This document shows, in pieces, positions 47,083-54,562 of a DNA stretch of 64,000 bases. Source of the DNA: JBBSBL01 sp963735885 (GTDB lineage: Bacteria > Actinomycetota > Thermoleophilia > Solirubrobacterales > Solirubrobacteraceae); the NCBI GenBank assembly GCA_963735885.1, contig CAVTMP010000007.1:434001-498000 (forward strand). The letters are read 5' to 3'. Within the stretch, counting starts at the first letter, position 1. Every line of letters begins with the position of its first letter. The notes below the pieces were generated by a model. That model saw only the letters and a program-made list of their open reading frames with translations, had not been told where the DNA came from and did not search any database. A program made the position numbers and the translations under genes.

Positions 47083-47406
47083 ATGTCCCGCACCGCATCC
47101 CCCTCCTGGTGGCGGCCCACGTGGCGCCGCCTCGTCGTCGGCACCGTCGTGCTGTTCCTCGTCGTCCTCGCGTTCCTCGCCGGCCGGCTGCGCGCCGGGC
47201 TGGATCCCGCGCAGGCCGCGCTGAGCGCGACGCGATCGCCGGCCGGTTCCGCCGGCGGCACGACCGCCACCGGCAGCTCCGAGTCGAGCGGCTCCGAGTC
47301 CGGTGACTCCGGGTTCCTCTTCGGCGACGAGGCCGAGGGCGGCGGCTCGAGCGGCGCGGGGGCCGCGACGCAGGACCCGAGCCCCCCGACGACCCAGGCC
47401 TCGTGA
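47083..47406 (+). CDS. small one-helix membrane protein of the ApbE operon
   Basis: 107 residues. A cytosolic SPSWWRPTWRRL stretch, one membrane helix (about residues 17-34, LVVGTVVLFLVVLAFLAG), then an extracytoplasmic Ser/Gly/Glu-rich low-complexity tail (TTATGSSESSGSESGDSGFL, DEAEGGGSSGAGAATQDPS). No known domain. The tail has Ser/Thr-Gly-Ala stretches, but none matches the DxxSGAT flavinylation site of ApbE substrates well. Its TGA overlaps the apbE GTG, so it belongs to the same operon. Confidence 0.75.
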   Translation: MSRTASPSWWRPTWRRLVVGTVVLFLVVLAFLAGRLRAGLDPAQAALSATRSPAGSAGGTTATGSSESSGSESGDSGFLFGDEAEGGGSSGAGAATQDPSPPTTQAS

Positions 47407-48371
47407 ACCGCGTCGACGCCCGATTCCCCTCGATGGGCACCGAGGCGAGCGTGCGCCTGGAGTCCGACGTCGTCGCCGCGGAGGATCTCGAGCGCCACGC
47501 CGCGGGGATCCGGGCGCGGCTCGAGGAGGCCGAGGCCGCGCTCACGCGCTTTGACGCCGGCAGCGAGCTGAGCGCCCTGAACCGCGACCCGCGGGCGGCG
47601 GTGCCCGCCTCGCCGCTCGTACGCGCGCTCGCCCGCGCCGCCCGCTGGGCCGGCGAGCGCAGCGGCGGGCTGGTCGACGCGACGCTGCTCGGCCCGCTGG
47701 AGGCGGCGGGCTACGGCACCTCGCGCGCCGGCCTCGCCCCGGCCGCGCTCGACGACGCGCTCGACGCCGCACCGCCCCGTCGCCCGGCCGCGCCGCACCC
47801 CGCCCGGGCGTTCGCGCCGATCCAGGTCGCCGGGCGAGCGGTGCTCCGCCCGCCCGGCACGCGGCTGGACTCCGGCGGGCTGGGGAAGGGACTCGCCGCG
47901 GACCTCGCCGCGGCGAGCCTCCCCGCCGGGGTGCGCTACGCGATCTCCTGCGGCGGCGACCTCGCGGTCGGCGGAGCGGAGCGGAGCGCGCCGTGGGAGG
48001 TGGCGGTGACGGACGCGCGCACCGGCGTCGAGGCACATCGCCTCCGCGTGCGGGCCGGCGGCATCGCGACGTCGGGCATCCATGCGCGCCTCTGGCGCCG
48101 GAGGGACGGCGCGTACGCGCATCACGTCCTCGACCCGGCGACCGGACGCCCCGCGTGGACGGGCCTCGTCGCCGCGAGCGCCGTCGCCGCGAACGCGCTC
48201 GAGGCCGAGGTGCTCGCCAAGACGGCGCTCCTCGCCGGGCCCGGTCGGGCGCGGGAGCTGCTCCGCCGTCGCGGGGGCGTGCTCCAGCACGACGACGGCC
48301 GGATCGAGATCGTGGCCGCGGCCCGCGTCGTGCGGGTCCGCCGGCCCGGGCCGAAGGCGGTCGCGGCATGA
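47403..48371 (+). CDS. apbE: FAD:protein FMN transferase ApbE
   Basis: 322 residues from GTG 47403. ApbE moves FMN from FAD onto Thr/Ser of exported redox proteins. Seen: MGTEASVRLES, EAALTRFDAGSELSALN, LDSGGLGKGLAADLAAASL, YAISCGGDLAVGG, AGGIATSGIHARLWR, AHHVLDPATGRPAWTG (His-x-Asp and the C-terminal family signature), ALEAEVLAKTALLAG. No clear signal peptide is present, so the cytosol or a membrane-side position is possible. Overlaps its neighbours on both sides, forming a tight three-gene operon. Confidence 0.92.
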   Translation: MNRVDARFPSMGTEASVRLESDVVAAEDLERHAAGIRARLEEAEAALTRFDAGSELSALNRDPRAAVPASPLVRALARAARWAGERSGGLVDATLLGPLEAAGYGTSRAGLAPAALDDALDAAPPRRPAAPHPARAFAPIQVAGRAVLRPPGTRLDSGGLGKGLAADLAAASLPAGVRYAISCGGDLAVGGAERSAPWEVAVTDARTGVEAHRLRVRAGGIATSGIHARLWRRRDGAYAHHVLDPATGRPAWTGLVAASAVAANALEAEVLAKTALLAGPGRARELLRRRGGVLQHDDGRIEIVAAARVVRVRRPGPKAVAA

Positions 48372-48964
48372 TCGGCACGGACCCCCTCGACCAGGCCTGG
48401 TGGCTGGCGGCGCGCTCCGCCGGCGTCGTCGCCTACCTGGCGCTCAGCGCGTCGGTCGTGCTCGGCCTGACCATGGCGGTGCGGATCGCTCCCGTGCGGG
48501 CCCGCCCCGGGCTCCGGGTGCTGCACGAGCGCGTCGCGCTCATCGCGCTCGGCGCGCTCGGCGCCCACGCGCTGTTCCTGCTCGGAGACGGGTGGCTGCA
48601 CCCGGGGCTGGGCGGCGTGCTCGTGCCGTTCGCGATGGGCTACCGCCCGCTCTGGACCGGGCTCGGCATCCTCGGCGGCTACCTCGCCGTCGCGCTCTCG
48701 CTCTCCTACTACCTGCGCCGGCGCCTCGGCACCCGCCGGTGGCGCAGCGCGCACCGCTTCATCCCGTTCGCCTGGGCGCTGGCCACCGTCCACGTGCTCG
48801 GCGCGGGCACCGATGCGGGCAGCGTGTGGCTCGAGGCCCCGCTCGCGCTGTCGGTCGGCGCGATCGCCATCCTGCTCGGCTACCGGGTGGTGGTCGGGCG
48901 CCGGCCGGCGCGCCGCGTCGAGCCGGCCCCGCCGGGTCGCGTCGCGTCCCCGAGCGCCGGCTGA
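48369..48964 (+). CDS. ferric-reductase-like transmembrane cytochrome b domain protein
   Basis: 198 residues, five to six membrane helices: GVVAYLALSASVVLGLTMAV, VALIALGALGAHALFLLGD, LWTGLGILGGYLAVALSLSY, FIPFAWALATVHVLGAGTDA, ALSVGAIAILLGYRVVVG. His residues in LHERVAL, GAHALFLL, AHRFIPFAW and VHVLGAG are placed as heme b ligands on paired helices, as in FRE/MsrQ-type proteins. No FAD/NADPH domain, so electrons probably come from quinol. ATG overlaps the apbE stop (ATGA). Expected partner: a flavinylated protein made by ApbE. Confidence 0.88.
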
Positions 48965-49044
48965 CCGGCGACCGCGACCGGGCGCCCGACGCCATCCCCG
49001 GATGGCGATAGCGTCGTCGCGCGGCCCGCCGGCCCGGCCTACCG

Positions 49045-50257
49045 ATGCTCCCCGTCGACGCGACCTCGTTCTTCCTCGTCACGCTCACCGCGACGGTCGC
49101 GGCGCTCGTCGTCGTGCTCGTGCCCGGGCGCTTCGCGCCACCCGTCGTCGTGCTCGAGCTCCTGCTCGGCATCCTCATCGGCCCGCAGCTGCTCGACGTC
49201 GCGAAGCCCGACGACTTCATCACCTTCCTCTCGAACCTCGGCCTCGGGATGCTGTTCTTCTTCGCCGGCTACGAGATCGACTTCGAGCGGATCAAGGGCC
49301 GGCCGCTCGCGCTCGGCGCCCGGGGCTGGGGACTCTCGCTCGCGCTCGCCTACGGCATCGGCGGACTCCTCGCGACGGACGGCATCGTGCTCTCGTTCCT
49401 CTACACGGGGTCGGCGCTGGCCACCACGGCGATCGGCACGCTGATCCCGATCCTGCGGGACTCGGACGAGCTGCACACGAGGTTCGGGACCTTCCTCCTC
49501 GCCGCCGGGGCCTGTGGCGAGTTCGGCCCGATCCTCCTCGTCACGCTCGTGCTCTCGACGCAGCACCCGCTCCACGAGGCGCTGATCCTCGTGGGCTTCA
49601 TCCTGCTGGCGATCGCCGTGGCGGTCCTCGTCGGTCCGCGGGGTCGGAAAGGGCTGGACGATGGTGGAGAAGACGCTCGAGTCGAGCAGCCAGCTCGGCG
49701 TGCGCCTGGCGGTGCTGCTCGTGTTCGGGCTCGTGGGGCTCGCCTCCGAGCTCGGCCTCGACCTGCTGCTCGGCGGCTTCGTCGCCGGGATGATCACGCG
49801 CGTCGCGCTGCGCGGCCGCGAGGTCGAGGTCTTCGAGTCCAAGCTCACGGCGATCGGCTTCGGCCTGCTCATCCCGTTCTTCTTCGTGACGAGCGGGATG
49901 AACTTCGACCTCGACGCGCTCGTCTCGAGCAGCGGGGCGCTCCTGCGCCTGCCGCTCTTCCTCGTCCTGTTCCTCGTCGTCCGCGGGGTGCCGGCCCTCC
50001 TGCTCTACCGTCGCGACCTGGCCTCGCGCGAGCGGGTGACGCTGGCCGTCTTCTCGGCCACGCAGCTCCCCCTCGTCGTGGCGATCACGACGGTCGCCAC
50101 CGAGACCGGCCACATGCGGACCGTGACGGCGGCGGCCCTCGTCGGCGCCGCGATCCTCTCCACGCTGATCTTCCCGTTCGTCGGGCTCGCGCTCCGGCGC
50201 GGCGCCGGCGACGCCCCCGCGCCGGGGCCCGCGCCGGCCGCCCCGCAAGCGGTATAG
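49045..50257 (+). CDS. CPA2-type cation:proton antiporter (KefB/NhaS-like); one frame interruption
   Basis: About 403 residues, ~12 helices. Seen: LLLGILIGPQLLDVAK, LGLGMLFFFAGYEIDFERIK, FLYTGSALATTAIGTLIPIL, LLAAGACGEFGPILLVTLVL, LDLLLGGFVAGMITRVALRG, KLTAIGFGLLIPFFFVTSGM, ATQLPLVVAITTVATE. The transport domain (Nha/Kef type) is complete; there is no C-terminal TrkA-N or USP domain, so it is a short form. One extra base near 49652 changes the frame (PRGRKG then TMVEKTLESSSQLG). Exchanges K+ or Na+ for protons, likely for pH or osmotic balance. Confidence 0.9.
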
Positions 50258-50268
50258 TTGCGGGCGCA

Positions 50269-51121
50269 ATGAGTTTGCCGGCGGACACCCACCTCGGCCC
50301 GGTCACCCTCAGGGTCGCCGATCTCGACGCGATGGCCGCGTTCTACGCGGGCGCGATGGGGCTTGCGGCGGCCGAGCGCGACGGCGACCGCGTCCGGCTC
50401 GGAGCCCGGCCCGGAGCCCCGCTGGTGGAGCTGCTCGGCCACCCGGGCGCCGCGCCGCGCCCGGCACGCACGACCGGGCTCTTCCACCTCGCCGTGCTCG
50501 TCCCCGGCCGCCCGGAGCTCGCTGCGGCGATCCATCGCCTGCTCGCCGCCCGCGGGCGGCTGACCGGCGCGAGCGACCACCTCGTCAGCGAGGCGGTCTA
50601 CCTCGAGGACCCGGAGGGCAACGGCATCGAGATCTACCGCGACCGCCCGCGCGAGGAGTGGCAGCGCGACGGCGACGAGCTTCGCATGGCCACGATCCCG
50701 CTCGACCTCGACGGGGTGCTGGCGGCGCTCCCGGCCGGCGGGCCCGCCGCGGCGATCGACCCCGCGGCGACCATCGGGCACGTGCACCTGAACGTCGCGG
50801 ACCTGGCGGCGAGCGAGGCGTTCTACGTGGACGCGCTCGGCTTCGACGTGACGGTCCGCGGGTATCCGGGCGCCCTGTTCGTGTCGGCCGGCGGCTACCA
50901 CCACCACCTCGGCCTCAACACCTGGGCCGGGCCGGGCGCGCCCCCGCCGCCGGCCGGCTCGCGCGGGCTCGAGCGCTTCGAGGTGCTGCTGCCCGACGGC
51001 GCCAGCGCTCGCCGCGGCGTCGGACCGCGTCCTGGCGGCCGGACTCGAGGCCGAGCGCGACGCCGACGGCGCGCTCGGGGTCACCGACCCCTCGGGGAAC
51101 CGACTCCGCCTTCGCGCCTAG
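50269..51121 (+). CDS. two-domain glyoxalase/VOC protein (CatE-like); one frame interruption
   Basis: About 283 residues with two tandem VOC domains. Domain 1: LGPVTLRVADLDAMAAFYA, TGLFHLAVLVPGRPELAA, EAVYLEDPEGNGIEIYRDRP. Domain 2: IGHVHLNVADLAASEAFYV, FVSAGGYHHHLGLNTWAG, restored tail LGVTDPSGNRLRLRA. The His-x-Asn/His and Glu positions allow Fe(II) or other metal binding as in catechol-2,3-dioxygenase of Bacillus (CatE). Substrate unknown. One extra G near 51007. A TATAGT just 10 bases before the ATG (50253-50258), overlapping the antiporter stop, may be a -10 element of a leaderless-like transcript. Confidence 0.85.
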
Positions 51122-51124
51122 GCC

Positions 51125-52012
51125 CTACGCCGGCTGGGTCGCACGCGCCGCGTTCGCGACGATCGCGTCGACGATCGCCGGCCAGGCGCCGCGCGGCAGG
51201 TCGTGTCCCATGCCGGGGATCACCACGAGCTCCGCCCCGGGGATCGCCGCGGCCGTCGCCCTGCCGCCCCCGACGGGGATCAGCGGGTCCTCCTCGCCGT
51301 GGATCACCACCGTGGGGACGTCGAGCTCCCGCAGCGCCGCCGTCCGGTCGCCGGACGCGACGATCGCCATCATCTGTCGCGCGGTGCCGTTCGGGTTGGG
51401 GCCGCGGTCGTAGGCCCGACCGGCGACGTCGCGCACCCACGCCTCGTCGCGGTCGAAGCCCGGTGACCCGATCACCGCGACGGTGCGCACCGCCCACTCG
51501 ATCATCCCCGCGCGGTCGGCGGGCGGCGGGGTCAGCAGAGCCGGCAGCGCCTGGGCCTTCGGCATCGAGACCGCGCGGTCGCCGGTGGTGGACATGATCG
51601 AGGCCAGCGAGCGCACACGGGAGCGATGCCGGATCGCCAGGGTCTGGGCGATCATCCCGCCCATCGAGGCGCCGACCACGTGCGCCGCCTCGACGTCGAG
51701 GTGGTCGAGCAGGCCGGCGGTGTCGTCGGCCATGTCCTCGAGCGTGTAGGCGGCCGAGGCGGCGTCACCCGCGAGCGCGGCCATCGGGTCGGGCGCGGGC
51801 CCGCCCTCGATCGACGTCGAGCGCCCCGCGTCGCGGTTGTCGAATCGGATCGGGCGAAAGCCGCGGGCCGCGAGGTCGGCCACGAGGTCGTCGGGCCAGA
51901 AGATCATCTGGGTCCCGAGTCCCATGACGAGCAGCATCGGCGCGGCGTCCGGCCGGCCCGACACCTCGTAGGCGAGCTCGATCTCGCCGATCCTCGCGCG
52001 CTGCTCGCTCAT
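51125..52012 (-). CDS. alpha/beta hydrolase (haloperoxidase/esterase-like)
   Basis: 295 residues. PMLLVMGLGTQMIFWPDDLV (oxyanion HG-like turn), FRPIRFDNRDAGRSTSIEGG, HVVGASMGGMIAQTLAIRH with Ser nucleophile, VVIHGEEDPLIPVGGG with Asp, and VIPGMGHDLPRGAWP with His: the triad is complete. The closest types are 3-oxoadipate enol-lactonase/aclacinomycin-esterase-like proteins. Substrate unknown. Convergent with the glyoxalase gene (3-bp gap). Confidence 0.92.
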   Translation of the reverse strand: MSEQRARIGEIELAYEVSGRPDAAPMLLVMGLGTQMIFWPDDLVADLAARGFRPIRFDNRDAGRSTSIEGGPAPDPMAALAGDAASAAYTLEDMADDTAGLLDHLDVEAAHVVGASMGGMIAQTLAIRHRSRVRSLASIMSTTGDRAVSMPKAQALPALLTPPPADRAGMIEWAVRTVAVIGSPGFDRDEAWVRDVAGRAYDRGPNPNGTARQMMAIVASGDRTAALRELDVPTVVIHGEEDPLIPVGGGRATAAAIPGAELVVIPGMGHDLPRGAWPAIVDAIVANAARATQPA

Positions 52013-52087
52013 GTCGGCCCCGAGACGACGGACGCCCCCCGCACGAGGCGAGGGGCGTCGCGACGATTCGGTCGTCGAGCGCCGCTC

Positions 52088-52291
52088 CTAGAGGGGAGTG
52101 ACGTTGACGGCCTTGGGGCCCTTGTCGCCGGGCTCGGCGTCGAAGCTGACCTTCGCGCCCTCGGCGAGCGAGCGGTAGCCGTCGCTGTTGATCGCGGTGT
52201 GGTGGACGAAGAGGTCCTTGCCCCCATCGTCCGGGGTGATGAAGCCGAAGCCCTTCTCATCCTTGAACCACTTCACGGTTCCGGTTGGCAT
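52088..52291 (-). CDS. cspA: cold-shock domain protein
   Basis: 67 residues. TGTVKWFKDEKGFGFITPDD contains RNP1 (GFGFI) and DLFVHHTAI contains RNP2; YRSLAEGAKVSFDAEPGDKG completes the OB fold. Binds single-stranded nucleic acid as an RNA chaperone. RBS GTGGAGG upstream; about 145 bp of upstream sequence (52292-52436) may hold a long cold-shock leader, but I see no specific structure. Confidence 0.97.
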   Translation of the reverse strand: MPTGTVKWFKDEKGFGFITPDDGGKDLFVHHTAINSDGYRSLAEGAKVSFDAEPGDKGPKAVNVTPL

Positions 52292-52436
52292 GTTTCCTCC
52301 ACTGTGGTGTGCTCTGCGAACGTGGAGGTGCTGTGGGGCGACGACCGACGGGCGCTGGCACGGCTTTGCCGGACATCGTCGTCCAGCCTTGTCGGCGCGA
52401 CCATAGCAAGCGGGCTACGCGGTCGACCGGCACGGG

Positions 52437-53762
52437 TCATCCCCGGCGAGGGCGGGATCGAGCGAACCGGAGCTCGTCGGGCGCCCACCAGGGATGGGCC
52501 TCCACGGTCCGCACGGAGCGGCGGCATCCCGCGGGCATGATCCGCTCGAGGATCTGGCGGGAGCGCCCGCGCGGGACCGGGCCCGCGACGCCATCGGAGC
52601 GGACCCAGGCGATCCGCCCGCGCCGGTCGCGCGCCACGAGCACGACATCCACCTGCCGCAGCTGCCGGCGGCTGCGCACGGTGCCGACGACGACGCACCG
52701 CCGGAGGTCGGCGCGCACCCGGGTCACGGACGCCGGTGGAGGGGCCGTGCGCCGGAAGCCGCCGTCCGCGTGCATCCGGATCCCGAAGCGTCGCGTGGCG
52801 CGCGCGAGCGCCGGCCGCCCGTCGAGCCAGTCGATCACGACGGCGGTCTCTCCGGGCGGGATCGACGGCGCCGCCCAGAGGTCCTCGACGGCGTCGGGCT
52901 CGCCGATCCCCCGGCCCGATCGATCCCGGAACTCGCCGACGGGCGCGACGTCGAGCGCCGTCCGCGTCCGGCTCGTGTTGCGGACCACAGCGGCGTAGAG
53001 CGCGCCGTCGGTCACCGGCACCACCACCTGCTCGACGATCCGCAACGCCCGGTCGGCGCGCGTCAGCGGCGAGACGTCGGAGGAGAAGTACCCGAAGATC
53101 GCGGCGGCCGGCAGCCCGATCCACAAGAGCGCGCCGACGACGAAGGCACCGGCCCCGAGCGCCGCCTCGACGACGGCCTCCCGGGCGCCGGCCCAGCCGC
53201 CCCGGCGCAACGCCTGCCCCGCCCGGCGCACGTTTCGCGCGGGCGCATGTCCGAGCAGGCGCGTCACCGCCGCCGGCTCGAGGCCGAGCCCGTGATCGCG
53301 GCAGTGAGCGGCGAGGTCCGCGGCGCCGTGCACGACGAGCACCTCCGCGTCGTACTCCTCGGCGAGCGCGCGGAGGTGGTCGGCGGTCGCCGCGTCGGCG
53401 GTCGCCGGCTGGACGAGCCAGCGCGCACGCGCGTGCTCGGCCCGGAAGCCGTCGGCGTGCACGTCGAGCGCTCCCCACGCCTCGACGACGCCCGTGACCG
53501 ACCCGCGCCAGTCGGCCGGCGGGAAGACGAACGCCGCGTGTGCCTCGGACGGGTGCCAGGCGTAGATGCCGCAATCGCAGGCGCTCGCCGGAGCCGGATG
53601 ATCGTGGTGCAGGCAGTGTGCCTTCAGCGCCGCTCCGTGCGGCGGCCACGCCGCGTTGTGCACCTTGGCCGCGAGCCGTGGGCGCCGGCGCCGGGACGAG
53701 CAGGTCCATTCCCGGAGCCCGTGGACGACCCCGGGCACCACCGGAGGACCGGCGGGCATCAC
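52437..53762 (-). CDS. membrane protein with N-terminal CGIYA-type Cys/His module
   Basis: 441 residues. N-terminal module: GLREWTCSSRRRRPRLAAKV, AALKAHCLHHDHPAPASACD, CGIYAWHP, then AWGALDVHADGFRAEHARA; this Cys/His-rich region recurs in actinobacterial proteins of unknown function and may bind metal. A segment with IGLPAAAIFGYF and ALGAGAFVVGALLW forms a membrane hairpin near residues 215-240. The C-terminal part (RIVEQVVVPVTDGALYAAVV, RNTSRTRTALDVAPVGEFRD) is a beta domain resembling DUF4352-like or FxLYD domains, followed by PGETAVVIDWLDGRPA. Starts four bases before the stop of the small ORF upstream. Confidence 0.7.
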   Translation of the reverse strand: MMPAGPPVVPGVVHGLREWTCSSRRRRPRLAAKVHNAAWPPHGAALKAHCLHHDHPAPASACDCGIYAWHPSEAHAAFVFPPADWRGSVTGVVEAWGALDVHADGFRAEHARARWLVQPATADAATADHLRALAEEYDAEVLVVHGAADLAAHCRDHGLGLEPAAVTRLLGHAPARNVRRAGQALRRGGWAGAREAVVEAALGAGAFVVGALLWIGLPAAAIFGYFSSDVSPLTRADRALRIVEQVVVPVTDGALYAAVVRNTSRTRTALDVAPVGEFRDRSGRGIGEPDAVEDLWAAPSIPPGETAVVIDWLDGRPALARATRRFGIRMHADGGFRRTAPPPASVTRVRADLRRCVVVGTVRSRRQLRQVDVVLVARDRRGRIAWVRSDGVAGPVPRGRSRQILERIMPAGCRRSVRTVEAHPWWAPDELRFARSRPRRG

Positions 53763-53983
53763 GGCGCCACCGCCGGCTCGCGCTCGCGATCCGGCGCCTC
53801 CACGGGCCCGGGCGCCGGCCCTGGGTCAGGCTCGGGCTCGGGCGCCCGCGCCGGCTCGGGCTCGGGCGCCGGCGTCTCGATCGGGACCACGATGATCCGT
53901 CGCGATGGGCCGGGGAGGGTCATGACGACCCACGGGTCGCCGCCGACGGCGGGAGTCTGACGGCCGGGCGACGGGCGCTCCAC
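53759..53983 (-). CDS. small Pro/Glu-rich protein
   Basis: Up to 74 residues (ATG 53983), or 54 from ATG 53923. Core TLPGPSRRIIVVPIETPAP, followed by Pro-Glu repeats (EPEPARAPEPEPDPGPAPGP). The 'PSRRIIVxPI' start followed by a Pro-rich tail recurs in short actinobacterial proteins, as I recall. Its stop overlaps the ATG of the CGIYA-type membrane protein, supporting a real, coupled gene. No function known. Confidence 0.5.
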   Translation of the reverse strand: MERPSPGRQTPAVGGDPWVVMTLPGPSRRIIVVPIETPAPEPEPARAPEPEPDPGPAPGPVEAPDREREPAVAP

Positions 53984-54010
53984 GAGCGCCGGCCGCCCGA
54001 CGTCAACGGC

Positions 54011-54370
54011 CTACTTCACGCGCACCCGCATGCTCATCCCGCTGTGGACCGTGCACACGATGACGAACGAGCCGCGCCGCTTGAAGCGGTGGGCGTAGCG
54101 GTACCCGCGCACCCGCGTCGAGGAGCCGAAGCTGCGGGCGGTGACGTTGTGCGGCTGGCCGTTGCGCCGCGACCACGACCAGGTGACCTTCGCGCCCCTG
54201 CGAATCGTGACCCGCGTGGGCGAGAAGCGGTTGTCCTTCACCGTCACGCGCGCCGAGGCGGCGGTCGCGGTCGGACCGCCGGCCGCGGTGGCGGCGACGG
54301 GAACGGCGGTCGCGAGCAGCGCGCCGGCGGCGATCAGCGCGAGGGCGGGGCGGCGGGTGGGGCGGGACAT
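54011..54370 (-). CDS. secreted cupredoxin-like protein
   Basis: 119 residues. Signal peptide PALALIAAGALLATAVPVAA. The mature domain: VTVKDNRFSPTRVTIRRGAK, VTWSWSRRNGQPHNVTARSF (first copper His in PHN), FVIVCTVHSGMSMRVRVK with Cys-x2-His-x2-Met. All four type-1 copper ligands are present, so blue-copper electron transfer outside the membrane is likely. No oxidase gene nearby. Confidence 0.9.
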   Translation of the reverse strand: MSRPTRRPALALIAAGALLATAVPVAATAAGGPTATAASARVTVKDNRFSPTRVTIRRGAKVTWSWSRRNGQPHNVTARSFGSSTRVRGYRYAHRFKRRGSFVIVCTVHSGMSMRVRVK

Positions 54371-54562
54371 CGTCGATCTCCTCGGTGACGGCCGGAATGG
54401 CTCCGGCGACGGTAGCAAGCTTTTCGCACTCCGGGTGCGGAAACCCTCGCGGACGCGCCGAGTTGCGGTCGGGCCCGGACCGAGGGCCCGGGCCCCGGGG
54501 TTCGCGGCCGGACGCCCGCTCCGCTTGACCCGGCTCGCCGGGCGCGGATAGGGTCGCGCTCG

